61,239 nucleotides of DNA from an uncultured Roseburia sp. (lineage in GTDB: Bacteria > Bacillota > Clostridia > Lachnospirales > Lachnospiraceae), in the NCBI GenBank assembly GCA_934309475.1, contig CAKRDK010000013.1:1-61239 (forward strand), written 5' to 3'. The notes beneath the pieces were generated by a model, which worked only from the letters and a program-made list of their open reading frames with translations, had not been told where the DNA came from and ran no database searches. Below, piece after piece: positions 9,849 to 18,112 of this stretch. Position 1 is the first letter of the stretch. The number at the start of each line of letters is the position of its first letter. A program made the translations under genes and the position numbers.

Positions 9849-10316
9849 ATGATGGAGCAGGAAAGGGAAATCCGGATTGGAATTCTTTCGGATACGCATG
9901 GAATTTATCGGAATGAATGGACGGCGCAGTTAAAGGATTGTGATTGCCTGATTCATGCCGGTGATTTTAATACCTTAAAATGTTACGAGACCATCCAGGC
10001 GCTTGGCATGCCGCTTTATGCAGTGCGGGGAAATTGTGATATCGGGGACTGGGCACAGAACCTGCAGGAATTTTTGTCCGTGCCGATTGGTGGAAAACGT
10101 TTTTTTATTGTACATAATCAAAATGATCTGCCGTTTGATTTGACGGATGCGGATTTTGTTGTGTTCGGCCACACACACCGTTACACATATTATGACCGGT
10201 TTGGAAAAGTTTTCTTGAATCCGGGAAGCGCCGGGCAGCCGCGTGGAGACAGCCGGAGCTTGGCAATTCTGACTTTGCGGGGAGATTCTTACGAGGTAAA
10301 GAGAGTGTATTTATAA
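9849..10316 (+). CDS. yfcE: YfcE/MJ0936-type metallophosphoesterase
   Basis: 155 residues with the full calcineurin-like metal site: SDTHG (D15, H17), HAGD (D39), GNCD (N62), IVHN (H89) and FGHTH (H108, H110), ending with LNPGSAGQPRG. The size matches YfcE, a Mn-dependent phosphodiesterase whose physiological substrate is not settled. It lies 12 bases after the CPBP gene, probably in one operon. Confidence 0.88.
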   Translation: MMEQEREIRIGILSDTHGIYRNEWTAQLKDCDCLIHAGDFNTLKCYETIQALGMPLYAVRGNCDIGDWAQNLQEFLSVPIGGKRFFIVHNQNDLPFDLTDADFVVFGHTHRYTYYDRFGKVFLNPGSAGQPRGDSRSLAILTLRGDSYEVKRVYL

Positions 10317-10370
10317 ACGTAACGATGCAAAAGCGGTTGTAAGATAGAGAGTTTTGGAAGGAGATTTAAT

Positions 10371-11234
10371 ATGGAACAAAAGAAAACATTAGAGCAGGCA
10401 TACCTGACAGGGGAACGTCCGCTTTTTCACAGTGAGAACCTGGAGATTAACCATACCATTTTTGGAGAGGGAGAGTCACCGCTAAAAGAGAGCAAACAGA
10501 TTGAATTAAACAGCAGCATGTTCAAGTGGAAATATCCACTCTGGTACAGTGAGAATGTCGAGGCAAAGGACTGTACCTGGTTTGAGATGGCACGTGCAGG
10601 CGTATGGTATACAAACCATATGGATGTAAAAAATGCAGTGATTGAGGCTCCGAAGAATTTCAGACGCTGTAAGGATTTGTCTCTTTACAATGTGACGTTT
10701 ACGAACGCAGCAGAGACACTTTGGCACTGCGAGGACGTCAATTTGGAGGCAGTTCGTGCAAAGGGCGATTATTTTGCTATGGATTGTAAAAACATGAAGA
10801 TTTCAGGCTTTGAACTGGTTGGAAATTATTCTTTTGACGGGGCAGAAAATGTAGAGATTCACAATGCAAAGATGCTCTCAAAAGATGCTTTCTGGAATAC
10901 GAATAACGTGACCGTTTACGATTCCTTTATTTCCGGGGAATATTTGGGATGGAATGCAAAGAATCTGACCCTGATTAACTGTACGATTGAAAGTCTGCAG
11001 GGAATGTGCTATATCGAGAATCTTGTGATGAAGAACTGCCGCCTTCTCAATACAACACTTGCATTTGAGTATTCAAGTGTGGATGCTAAGATTACAGGAA
11101 AAATTGACAGCGTGATGAATCCGTCAGAAGGTGTGATTGAAGCGGATGAGATTGGCGAACTGATTATGGAAGAGGACAAGGTGGACGTGAAAAAGACGAA
11201 GATTGTCTGTCCGAAGATTGGAAAAAAGGCATAG
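10371..11234 (+). CDS. DUF3737 family protein (solenoid of short repeats)
   Basis: 287 residues, no signal peptide. It is built from repeating ~20-residue units of the type N-h-x-h-x-x-h (for example SENLEINHTIF, KNMKISGFEL, ENVEIHNAKM, KNLTLINCTI, ENLVMKNCRL), suggesting a cytoplasmic beta-solenoid. This pattern and its opening match DUF3737. No biochemical function is known to me. It ends 8 bases before a PatB-like lyase gene, so the two are translationally linked and may work together. Confidence 0.82.
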   Translation: MEQKKTLEQAYLTGERPLFHSENLEINHTIFGEGESPLKESKQIELNSSMFKWKYPLWYSENVEAKDCTWFEMARAGVWYTNHMDVKNAVIEAPKNFRRCKDLSLYNVTFTNAAETLWHCEDVNLEAVRAKGDYFAMDCKNMKISGFELVGNYSFDGAENVEIHNAKMLSKDAFWNTNNVTVYDSFISGEYLGWNAKNLTLINCTIESLQGMCYIENLVMKNCRLLNTTLAFEYSSVDAKITGKIDSVMNPSEGVIEADEIGELIMEEDKVDVKKTKIVCPKIGKKA

Positions 11235-11242
11235 GTGAGCAT

Positions 11243-12403
11243 ATGGAATCTATTTTTGATCAGAAAACAGAGCGCAGAAATACAGGCTCTATGAAATGGG
11301 ATGTCGCAGAACATGAACTGCCAATGTGGGTTGCCGATATGGATTTTAGGACGGCACCTGAGATTACGGAGGCATTTCTAAAACGGGCAAAACAGGGGAT
11401 TTTTGGTTATACCGTGTGGGATGATGCATGGTATGAGGCATATCAGGGCTGGTGGAAAAAACGTCATGATTTTGCCATTGAAAAGGACTGGCTTCTCTTT
11501 TGTACCGGTGTTGTACCGGCAATCTCAAGCATTGTAAGAAAAATGACATCTGTAGCTGAAAATGTACTCGTACTGACACCGGTCTATAACATTTTTTTTA
11601 ATTCCATTTTAAACAATGGACGGAATGTGTTAGAAAGCCATTTGAAATACGACGGCATGAAGTATGAGATTGACTGGGCAGATTTTGAGGAAAAACTTGC
11701 GAATCCGCAGACTTCCATGATGATTCTGTGCAATCCGCACAATCCGGTCGGAAAAATCTGGGATCGCGAGACGTTAGCGAGAATCGGCACGCTTTGTAAA
11801 AAGCATCATGTTCTTGTGCTCTCGGATGAGATTCATTGCGATATTACAAAGCCTGGATGCGCTTATATTCCGTTTGCATCTGTCTCAGAGGAATGCAGGG
11901 ACAACAGCATTACCTGCATCGCACCGACGAAGACGTTTAACATAGCGGGAATCCAGACGGCGGCAATTATGGTGCCAAATGCCCTGTTACGCCACCGTGT
12001 TAACCGTGGAATCAATACGGATGAAGTTGCAGAACCGAATGTATTTGCAGCAATTGCACCGGTTGCAGCCTATGAACATGGTGTCGGCTGGGTCGATGAG
12101 TTAAGGGCTTACTTATGGGAGAACCGTAAGGCAGCAGAAGCATATTTAGCGGAACATATTCCGCAGGTGCATCCGGTCGCTGCCGAGGCAACGTATCTGA
12201 TGTGGCTTGACTGCCGCAGCATTACGGCGGATTCCACGCTGCTTTGTGAGTTTATACAAAAAGAAAGCGGTCTCATCTTATGCGATGGAAGAGAATACCG
12301 CAATGGAGACGGCTTCCTGCGCATCAACTTAGCCTGCCAGCGGGAAAAAGTATTAGATGGCATGCACCGTCTTGAAAAAAGTATCCGCGCATTTCAACAG
12401 TAA
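11243..12403 (+). CDS. patB: PatB/MalY-type PLP-dependent cystathionine beta-lyase
   Basis: 386 residues, fold type I aminotransferase. The PLP lysine is K230 in APTKTFNIAG. Other signature segments are CNPHNPVG (163-170) and SDEIHCD (194-200). The N-terminal LPMWVADMDF is typical of the MalY/PatB group, which cleaves C-S bonds of cystathionine or cysteine conjugates. A true aminotransferase role is less likely. It is the last gene of the run with DUF3737 and is closed by a strong terminator. Confidence 0.87.
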   Translation: MESIFDQKTERRNTGSMKWDVAEHELPMWVADMDFRTAPEITEAFLKRAKQGIFGYTVWDDAWYEAYQGWWKKRHDFAIEKDWLLFCTGVVPAISSIVRKMTSVAENVLVLTPVYNIFFNSILNNGRNVLESHLKYDGMKYEIDWADFEEKLANPQTSMMILCNPHNPVGKIWDRETLARIGTLCKKHHVLVLSDEIHCDITKPGCAYIPFASVSEECRDNSITCIAPTKTFNIAGIQTAAIMVPNALLRHRVNRGINTDEVAEPNVFAAIAPVAAYEHGVGWVDELRAYLWENRKAAEAYLAEHIPQVHPVAAEATYLMWLDCRSITADSTLLCEFIQKESGLILCDGREYRNGDGFLRINLACQREKVLDGMHRLEKSIRAFQQ

Positions 12404-12424
12404 GAATAAATAAGAGGAAGATAC

Positions 12425-12466
12425 CCCCTTCGGATAGAGTTGATTCTGTCTGAAGGGGATTTTTTA
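12425..12466 (+). terminator. Intrinsic terminator after patB
   Basis: A 14-bp stem with two G-U pairs (12425-12438 with 12445-12458) encloses a 6-base loop and is followed by ATTTTTTATTT. Confidence 0.92.
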
Positions 12467-12470
12467 TTTG

Positions 12471-12715
12471 ACTCAAACTTTGCACATTTAAACGGTAGAA
12501 GAGCTGTTTGGAGGAAGCGTGTGTGCAGGTCAAAAAAGAAACAATTCGTGAAAATTGCGTAAATTTGTCAATGCGGCTTTTCGGCTCAAAGTTTGTGTAC
12601 ATTCGTCAGATGCACATTCAGACCGTGGTGTCCGTCTATGGAACACACTCGCACAGCTTCTGCACCAAGTGGGAGTAAATGTCGTCGTCAGCAGAGTTGA
12701 TTAGGCGCAAAAAAT
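12471..12715 (+). ncRNA. Candidate structured RNA, copy 1 (left arm)
   Basis: Conserved blocks are separated by variable stretches that nevertheless fold locally. Examples are AAACGG/CTGTTT around 12490-12509, CAATT/AATTG at about 12542-12557, and GTGTCC/GGAACAC (12628-12646), whose stem is identical in both copies while the loop differs. Strand and ends are not certain; + is assigned so that the copy reads in the same sense as the minus-strand right arm. No clear promoter was found. I do not recognise the family. Confidence 0.4.
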
Positions 12716-12770
12716 CCAAACGCGCAATATACGCTATTCTATAGTTATAAATTACGTTGCTTGAACGAGT

Positions 12771-13014
12771 ATTTTTTGCGCCAGCTTTTGCTTCCGGACG
12801 ACATGTAACTCCCACTAGGCTCGTGCACAGATTGAGTGTGTTCCAAAGGCGGACACCACGGCCTGAATGTGCAGATGTCGAATGAACATAAACAATGGTA
12901 AGAGCCGAAAAGCCGCATTGCCAAATTAGTAATTTGAAACGTGTTTCTTTTTTGACCTGCACACACACTTCCACTAAGTAACTTTTTTAGCGTTTAAATG
13001 TGCGAAGTTTGAGT
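12771..13014 (-). ncRNA. Candidate structured RNA, copy 2 (right arm)
   Basis: This is the second copy, inverted relative to the first. Read on the minus strand, its variable segments form their own hairpins: CGCTAA/TTAGTG near 12970-12993 and CAAATT/AATTTG near 12922-12936. They replace different-sequence stems at the equivalent places in copy 1. A minus-strand frame of about 110 codons runs through it, but the frame is not shared with copy 1. The true strand could be the opposite one. Confidence 0.4.
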
Positions 13015-13033
13015 TAGATAGAAAAGTCCTGTA

Positions 13034-13140
13034 ACTGACAGACACAATTTCCACACAATTCAAAAAAATGACATGAAAACCACTGAAAAATGATAGTACT
13101 CAAAATTTTTTTACTTTAAACTGACAGAGAGAATTGTGTG
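13034..13140. other. Repeat cluster upstream of gltB
   Basis: ACTGACAGA occurs at 13034-13042 and again at 13120-13128. Next to these, CACACAATTC (13052-13061) is matched by its reverse complement GAATTGTGTG (13131-13140). The segment 13141-13240 is very AT rich. The cluster could be regulator sites or an extended RNA stem; nothing else was seen between 13015 and 13240. Confidence 0.4.
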
Positions 13141-13240
13141 TATGACGGTAAAAACGATAAAAAACTTAATAAATATTCAGATAATAATAATCAATAAAAG
13201 AAATAGTCAAATAATCAGACAATTCAAGACAAAAAAGTGA

Positions 13241-13269
13241 TAGACAAACGTTTTTTAAAGTTGTATATT
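13241..13269 (+). promoter_or_regulatory. Promoter of gltBD
   Basis: TAGACA (13241-13246), 17-base spacer, TATATT (13264-13269). Transcription from about 13276 would give a leader of roughly 110 bases. Confidence 0.65.
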
Positions 13270-13322
13270 TATATCTAACAGAAAAAAGCACAAAATATGA
13301 GCTTTGGCAGTATGTGGTTGTA

Positions 13323-13365
13323 GCAGTTCTTCTGCCTGCAACAGAAGCAAGAGGCGAAGAATTGC
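13323..13365 (+). promoter_or_regulatory. Leader hairpin just upstream of the gltB ribosome site
   Basis: A 14-bp stem with one bulged T (13323-13337 with 13352-13365) and a 14-base loop ends about 8 bases before GGGAAGGAAG. It could influence translation or mRNA stability. No T-run follows, so it is not a simple attenuator, and it matches no riboswitch class I know. Confidence 0.5.
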
Positions 13366-13387
13366 CGGAAAGGGAAGGAAGTAAGAG

Positions 13388-16300
13388 ATGAAGGAACAGT
13401 GGAACGAAAGTAATGCGGTTGCTAAGGGATTGTACAATCCTGCATTTGAACATGATAACTGTGGTATCGGTTCTGTTGTAAATATCAAGGGAATTAAGAC
13501 GCACGCGACAGTGGACAATGCGTTAAAGATTGTTGAGAAGTTAAAACATAGAGCCGGAAAGGATGCAGAAGGTAAGACGGGTGATGGAGTAGGTATTCTG
13601 TTACAGATTTCACACAAGTTTTTTACCAAGGCAGTCAAACCATTAGGCATTGAACTGGGAGAAGAAAGAGATTACGGAATTGGTATGTTCTTCTTTCCAC
13701 AGGATGAGCTGAAACGCAATCAGGCAAAGAAAATGTTTGAGGTCATTGTCCAGAAAGAGGGCATGGAGTTCTTAGGATGGAGAGAAGTTCCGACAGACCC
13801 GACAAAGTTGGGACAGAAAGCAGTAGACTGTATGCCATGCATTATGCAGGGATTTGTGAAGAGACCGGATGGTGTCGAGAAGGGACTTGCATTTGACCGT
13901 AAATTATATGTGGCAAGACGTGTTTTTGAACAGTCGAATGATGATACTTATGTGGCTTCTTTGTCGAGCAGAACCATTGTCTACAAAGGAATGTTCTTAG
14001 TAGAACAGCTCAGACTTTTCTTTGCTGATTTACAAGATAAAGATTATGAATCTGCAATTGCAACCGTACATTCCCGTTTCTCTACGAACACTAATCCGAG
14101 CTGGGAACGTGCACATCCAAACCGTTTTATTGTACATAACGGTGAGATTAATACCATCAAGGGTAATGCGGACAAGATGTTAGCCCGTGAAGAGACCATG
14201 GAATCAAGTTATCTGGCAGGAGAATTGCAGAAAGTCCTTCCGGTAGTCAATACAGAAGGTTCCGATTCCGCAATGTTAGATAACACATTAGAGTTCCTTG
14301 TTATGAGTGGAATGGAACTGCCACTTGCTGTCATGATTATGATACCGGAACCATGGGCAAACAATAAGACCATGTCCCAGAAAAAGAAAGATTTTTACCA
14401 GTATTATGCAACGATGATGGAGCCATGGGACGGACCGGCATCCATTCTTTTCTCAGATGGAGATATGATGGGAGCCGTGCTTGACCGTAACGGACTTCGT
14501 CCATCCAGATATTACATTACCGATGACGATTACCTGATTCTTTCTTCGGAGGTTGGTGTGTTAGATATTGACCCAACTAAAATTGTTGTAAAAGAGAGAC
14601 TCCGTCCGGGAAAAATGCTGCTTGTCGATACGGTAGCAGGACGTGTGATTGATGATGACGAGTTAAAAGAGCGCTATGCAAATGTACAGCCTTACGGCGA
14701 ATGGCTTGACCGCAACCTGATTGAGTTAAAAGATTTAAAGATTCCAAACCAGCGTGTTCCGGAATATGAAAAAGAAGAACGCCAGAGAATGCAGAAGGCA
14801 TTCGGTTACACTTATGAATCGTTAAAAGAGCAGATTCTTCCGATGGCACAAAACGGTGCAGAGGGAACAGCAGCGATGGGTATTGATACACCGCTTGCAG
14901 CATTAGCAGGAGACCACCAGCCGTTGTTTAACTACTTTAAACAGTTGTTTGCGCAGGTTACCAACCCGCCAATTGATTCTATCCGTGAGAAGATTGTAAC
15001 TTCCACAACGGTTTACATTGGAGAAGACGGTAACTTATTAGAGCAGAAAGCAGAGAACTGTAAAGTATTAAAAGTGAATAATCCGATTCTTACCAATACA
15101 GACTTAATGAAAATTAAGAACATGAAAGTGGACGGATTTAAGGTTGTGGTTCTTCCTATTATCTACTATAAGAACACAAGCCTTGAAAAAGCGTTAGACC
15201 ATCTTTTTGTGGAAGCAGACCGTGCGTACAGAGAGGGTGCAAACATCTTAATTCTTTCTGACAGAGGTGTGGACGAGAACCACGTTGCAATTCCTTCTTT
15301 ACTGGCAGTATCTGCCTTGCAGCAGTATCTGGTTAAGACAAAGAAAAGAACAGCGCTTGCCATGATTTTAGAGTCAGGGGAGCCTCGCGAGGTACATCAC
15401 TTTGCAACCTTATTGGGATATGGCGCATGTGCAATCAACCCTTATCTGGCGCAGGATACTGTAAAACAGTTGGTGGACGAGCATATGTTAGACAAAGATT
15501 ACTATGCTGCCATCGACGATTACAACAAAGCAATCCTTAACGGTATCGTAAAAATTGCATCCAAGATGGGAATTTCCACCATCCAGTCTTATCAGGGTTC
15601 TAAGATTTTTGAGGCAGTCGGTATTGATGCAAGCGTTATTGAGAAATATTTCACAAGCACAGTGAGCCGTATCGGAGGAATCAACTTAAAGGATATCGAA
15701 AAAGATGTCAATGAGCTTCATTCCGCAGCGTATGACCCATTGGGATTAGAGACGGATTTAACGTTAGACAGCAAGGGACGCCATAAAATGAGAAGTGGTG
15801 CGGATTCCCACCTTTACAATCCGGCAACCATTCATCTGTTACAGGAGTCAACCAAACGTGGCGACTACAATTTGTTTAAGCAGTACACAGACCTTGTCAA
15901 CAAAGAAGAAAAAGACGGAAGTCTCCGCGGACTGATGGATTTCAATTATCCGAAAAAGGGAATCCCGCTTGAGGAAGTAGAAAGCGTGGATTCTATCGTC
16001 ACAAGATTTAAGACAGGTGCGATGTCATACGGTTCCATTTCACAGGAAGCCCATGAGACACTTGCAATTGCGATGAACAGATTACACGGTAAGTCGAATA
16101 CTGGTGAAGGTGGAGAAGACCCGGAGCGTATTTTAAGCAAAAACAGTCCGGTGAACCGCTGCTCTGCCATCAAACAGGTTGCATCCGGTCGTTTCGGCGT
16201 TACAAGCCGCTACTTAGTCAGCGCAGAAGAGATTCAGATTAAGATGGCACAGGGAGCAAAACCGGGTGAAGGTGGACACCTTCCGGGTAAGAAAGTATAT

Positions 16301-17941
16301 CCTTGGATTGCAAAGACAAGACTTTCCACACCGGGTGTATCTCTGATTTCACCGCCACCACATCACGACATCTATTCCATCGAGGATTTAGAGCAGTTGA
16401 TTTATGACTTGAAGAATGCAAACCGTGATGCAAGAATTTCCGTAAAACTGGTATCAGAAGCGGGCGTTGGTACGGTCGCAGCCGGTGTTGCAAAAGCGGG
16501 TGCACAGGTTGTATTAATTTCCGGTTATGACGGTGGTACCGGTGCTGCACCGAGCAGTTCCATCCACAATGCAGGACTTCCTTGGGAGTTAGGACTTGCT
16601 GAGACGCACCAGACATTGATTATGAATGGGCTTCGTAATAAAGTTCGTATCGAGACAGACGGTAAGCTGATGAGCGGACGTGACGTTGCCATCGCAGCGC
16701 TGCTTGGTGCGGAAGAGTATGGATTTGCGACAGCTCCGCTTGTAACAATGGGATGTGTCATGATGCGTGTCTGCAACTTAGATACATGTCCGGCAGGTAT
16801 CGCAACACAGAACCCGGAACTTCGTAAGAGATTTGCCGGAAAACCGGAGTATGTCGAGAACTTTATGCGCTTCATTGCTGAGGAACTGAGAGAGTATATG
16901 GCAAAATTAGGCTGCCGTACCATCGATGAGATGGTAGGCCGCAGCGATTTGTTAAAAGTGCGTGAAGACCTGACTAACACAGAGAAAGAACTTGATTTAT
17001 CCAAGATTTTAAATAATCCATTTGCTGGACCAAAAGAAAAAGTAACATTTGATGCAAAACAGGTGTATGACTTTGAACTTGAGAAGACAAAGGATATGAC
17101 AGTGCTGATGAAACAGCTTTCGACTGCATTGAATAACAAGCAGAAGAGAAGTATTGACGTGGAAGTTACCAATACAGACCGTTCCTTTGGTACAATCTTT
17201 GGTTCTGAAATTACAAAACGCTATGATGATACGTTGGATGAAGATACTTTTGTAGTTAAATGTACCGGAGCAGGCGGACAGAGTTTTGGAGCCTTCATTC
17301 CGAAGGGACTGACGTTAGAGTTAGTTGGAGATTCCAATGACTACTTTGGAAAAGGTCTTTCCGGCGGTAAGCTGGTGGTCTATGCACCGGCTGGCGTAAA
17401 ATACAAAAAAGATGAAAATATCATCATCGGTAACGTTGCACTCTATGGAGCAACAAGCGGAAAAGCGTTTATCAGTGGTGTGGCAGGAGAACGTTTCTGT
17501 GTTCGTAACTCAGGTGCTTCCGCAGTTGTAGAGGGTGTCGGCGACCATGGATGTGAGTACATGACAGGTGGACGCGTTGTCGTTCTTGGTAAAACAGGAA
17601 AGAACTTCGCAGCCGGTATGAGCGGTGGAGTTGCATATGTTTTAGATGAAGACAATGATCTCTATACAAGAATTAACAAGGAAATGGTATTCTCAGAGGA
17701 AGTAACGAACAAGTATGACGTTATGGAACTGAAGGACATGATAAAAGAGCACGTTGCCTTTACCAATTCAGAAAAAGGAAACGAGATTTTAGAGAACTTC
17801 AGTGAATACTTACCAAAATTCAAGAAGGTAATCCCATACGACTACAATCGTATGCTTATGGCAATTGTACAGATGGAAGAGAAAGGATTATCTTCAGAGC
17901 AGGCACAGATTGAAGCATTTTATGCTAATACAAAGAACTAA
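13388..17941 (+). CDS. gltB: Glutamate synthase large subunit
   Basis: 1517 residues, full length. A 24-residue propeptide precedes C25 (HDNCGIG), the N-terminal nucleophile of the class II glutaminase domain (25-~430). The central domain, the FMN-binding (beta/alpha)8 synthase domain (~820-1190) and the GXGXG C-terminal helix domain (~1250-1440) follow. The 3Fe-4S ligands are C1123, C1129 and C1134 (GCVMMRVCNLDTC). It hydrolyses glutamine, channels ammonia to 2-oxoglutarate and makes glutamate in the cytoplasm with GltD. The start follows GGGAAGGAAG. It is central nitrogen assimilation, downstream of a dedicated promoter and a structured leader. Confidence 0.97.
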   Translation: MKEQWNESNAVAKGLYNPAFEHDNCGIGSVVNIKGIKTHATVDNALKIVEKLKHRAGKDAEGKTGDGVGILLQISHKFFTKAVKPLGIELGEERDYGIGMFFFPQDELKRNQAKKMFEVIVQKEGMEFLGWREVPTDPTKLGQKAVDCMPCIMQGFVKRPDGVEKGLAFDRKLYVARRVFEQSNDDTYVASLSSRTIVYKGMFLVEQLRLFFADLQDKDYESAIATVHSRFSTNTNPSWERAHPNRFIVHNGEINTIKGNADKMLAREETMESSYLAGELQKVLPVVNTEGSDSAMLDNTLEFLVMSGMELPLAVMIMIPEPWANNKTMSQKKKDFYQYYATMMEPWDGPASILFSDGDMMGAVLDRNGLRPSRYYITDDDYLILSSEVGVLDIDPTKIVVKERLRPGKMLLVDTVAGRVIDDDELKERYANVQPYGEWLDRNLIELKDLKIPNQRVPEYEKEERQRMQKAFGYTYESLKEQILPMAQNGAEGTAAMGIDTPLAALAGDHQPLFNYFKQLFAQVTNPPIDSIREKIVTSTTVYIGEDGNLLEQKAENCKVLKVNNPILTNTDLMKIKNMKVDGFKVVVLPIIYYKNTSLEKALDHLFVEADRAYREGANILILSDRGVDENHVAIPSLLAVSALQQYLVKTKKRTALAMILESGEPREVHHFATLLGYGACAINPYLAQDTVKQLVDEHMLDKDYYAAIDDYNKAILNGIVKIASKMGISTIQSYQGSKIFEAVGIDASVIEKYFTSTVSRIGGINLKDIEKDVNELHSAAYDPLGLETDLTLDSKGRHKMRSGADSHLYNPATIHLLQESTKRGDYNLFKQYTDLVNKEEKDGSLRGLMDFNYPKKGIPLEEVESVDSIVTRFKTGAMSYGSISQEAHETLAIAMNRLHGKSNTGEGGEDPERILSKNSPVNRCSAIKQVASGRFGVTSRYLVSAEEIQIKMAQGAKPGEGGHLPGKKVYPWIAKTRLSTPGVSLISPPPHHDIYSIEDLEQLIYDLKNANRDARISVKLVSEAGVGTVAAGVAKAGAQVVLISGYDGGTGAAPSSSIHNAGLPWELGLAETHQTLIMNGLRNKVRIETDGKLMSGRDVAIAALLGAEEYGFATAPLVTMGCVMMRVCNLDTCPAGIATQNPELRKRFAGKPEYVENFMRFIAEELREYMAKLGCRTIDEMVGRSDLLKVREDLTNTEKELDLSKILNNPFAGPKEKVTFDAKQVYDFELEKTKDMTVLMKQLSTALNNKQKRSIDVEVTNTDRSFGTIFGSEITKRYDDTLDEDTFVVKCTGAGGQSFGAFIPKGLTLELVGDSNDYFGKGLSGGKLVVYAPAGVKYKKDENIIIGNVALYGATSGKAFISGVAGERFCVRNSGASAVVEGVGDHGCEYMTGGRVVVLGKTGKNFAAGMSGGVAYVLDEDNDLYTRINKEMVFSEEVTNKYDVMELKDMIKEHVAFTNSEKGNEILENFSEYLPKFKKVIPYDYNRMLMAIVQMEEKGLSSEQAQIEAFYANTKN

Positions 17942-17944
17942 GTA

Positions 17945-18066
17945 AAGAACTAAGAGGCTCTAAGATGCTACAAGACAGCATCTAAGACCCTCTAAGTTCT
18001 TAGAAGAATGCAAGAGCAGCATTCTTCCTCAGAAGTGGGAAGGGGCTAGAAAACAGCATTCTTCCC
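17945..18066 (+). promoter_or_regulatory. Structured gltB-gltD intergenic region
   Basis: A 25-bp stem with three single-base mismatches (17945-17969 with 17977-18001, 7-base loop) begins four bases after the gltB stop. GAAGAATGC (18003-18011) can then pair with GCATTCTTC at 18019-18027 or with a second copy at 18056-18064. GGGAAG (18037-18042) can pair with CTTCCC (18061-18066). These alternatives are mutually exclusive. The element could protect the gltB 3' end, attenuate gltD or control its ribosome site. Confidence 0.6.
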
Positions 18067-18112
18067 CGATTAGCTATAATTTGTGTGATGATTTGAGAAA
18101 GGATTGAATAAG

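Larger units (their letters stand above)
12471..13014. repeat. 544-bp imperfect inverted repeat, arms of about 245 bp
   Basis: The left arm (12471-12715) and the reverse complement of the right arm (12771-13014) align end to end. Five blocks are almost identical: 12471-12494/12991-13014 (23 of 24), 12513-12542/12943-12972 (29 of 30), 12564-12587/12902-12925 (23 of 24), 12611-12650/12834-12873 (37 of 40) and 12704-12715/12771-12782 (12 of 12). A sixth, AGTGGGAGT...TGTCGTC, is at 12668-12686/12797-12816. Between the blocks the sequence is dissimilar and varies in length (21 v 17, 23 v 28, 17 v 14), so reading frames are not kept. The 55-base centre is AT rich. No credible protein gene lies here. 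Confidence 0.9.

Noticed and set aside
9849..10316. Overlapping antisense frames within yfcE, gltB, the glycosidases and other genes
   Set aside because: They are shadows of strongly supported genes: no ribosome sites, no domains and composition dictated by the opposite strand.
12636..12974. A minus-strand frame of about 112 codons inside the inverted repeat
   Set aside because: The equivalent region of the other arm is conserved at nucleotide level but in a different frame, with indels of 4 and 5 bases. No ribosome site or recognisable domain is present, so it is treated as a chance frame.
18075..18080. TATAAT before gltD as a separate promoter
   Set aside because: There is no -35 box or TGn extension at suitable spacing; it lies in AT-rich sequence after the hairpins.
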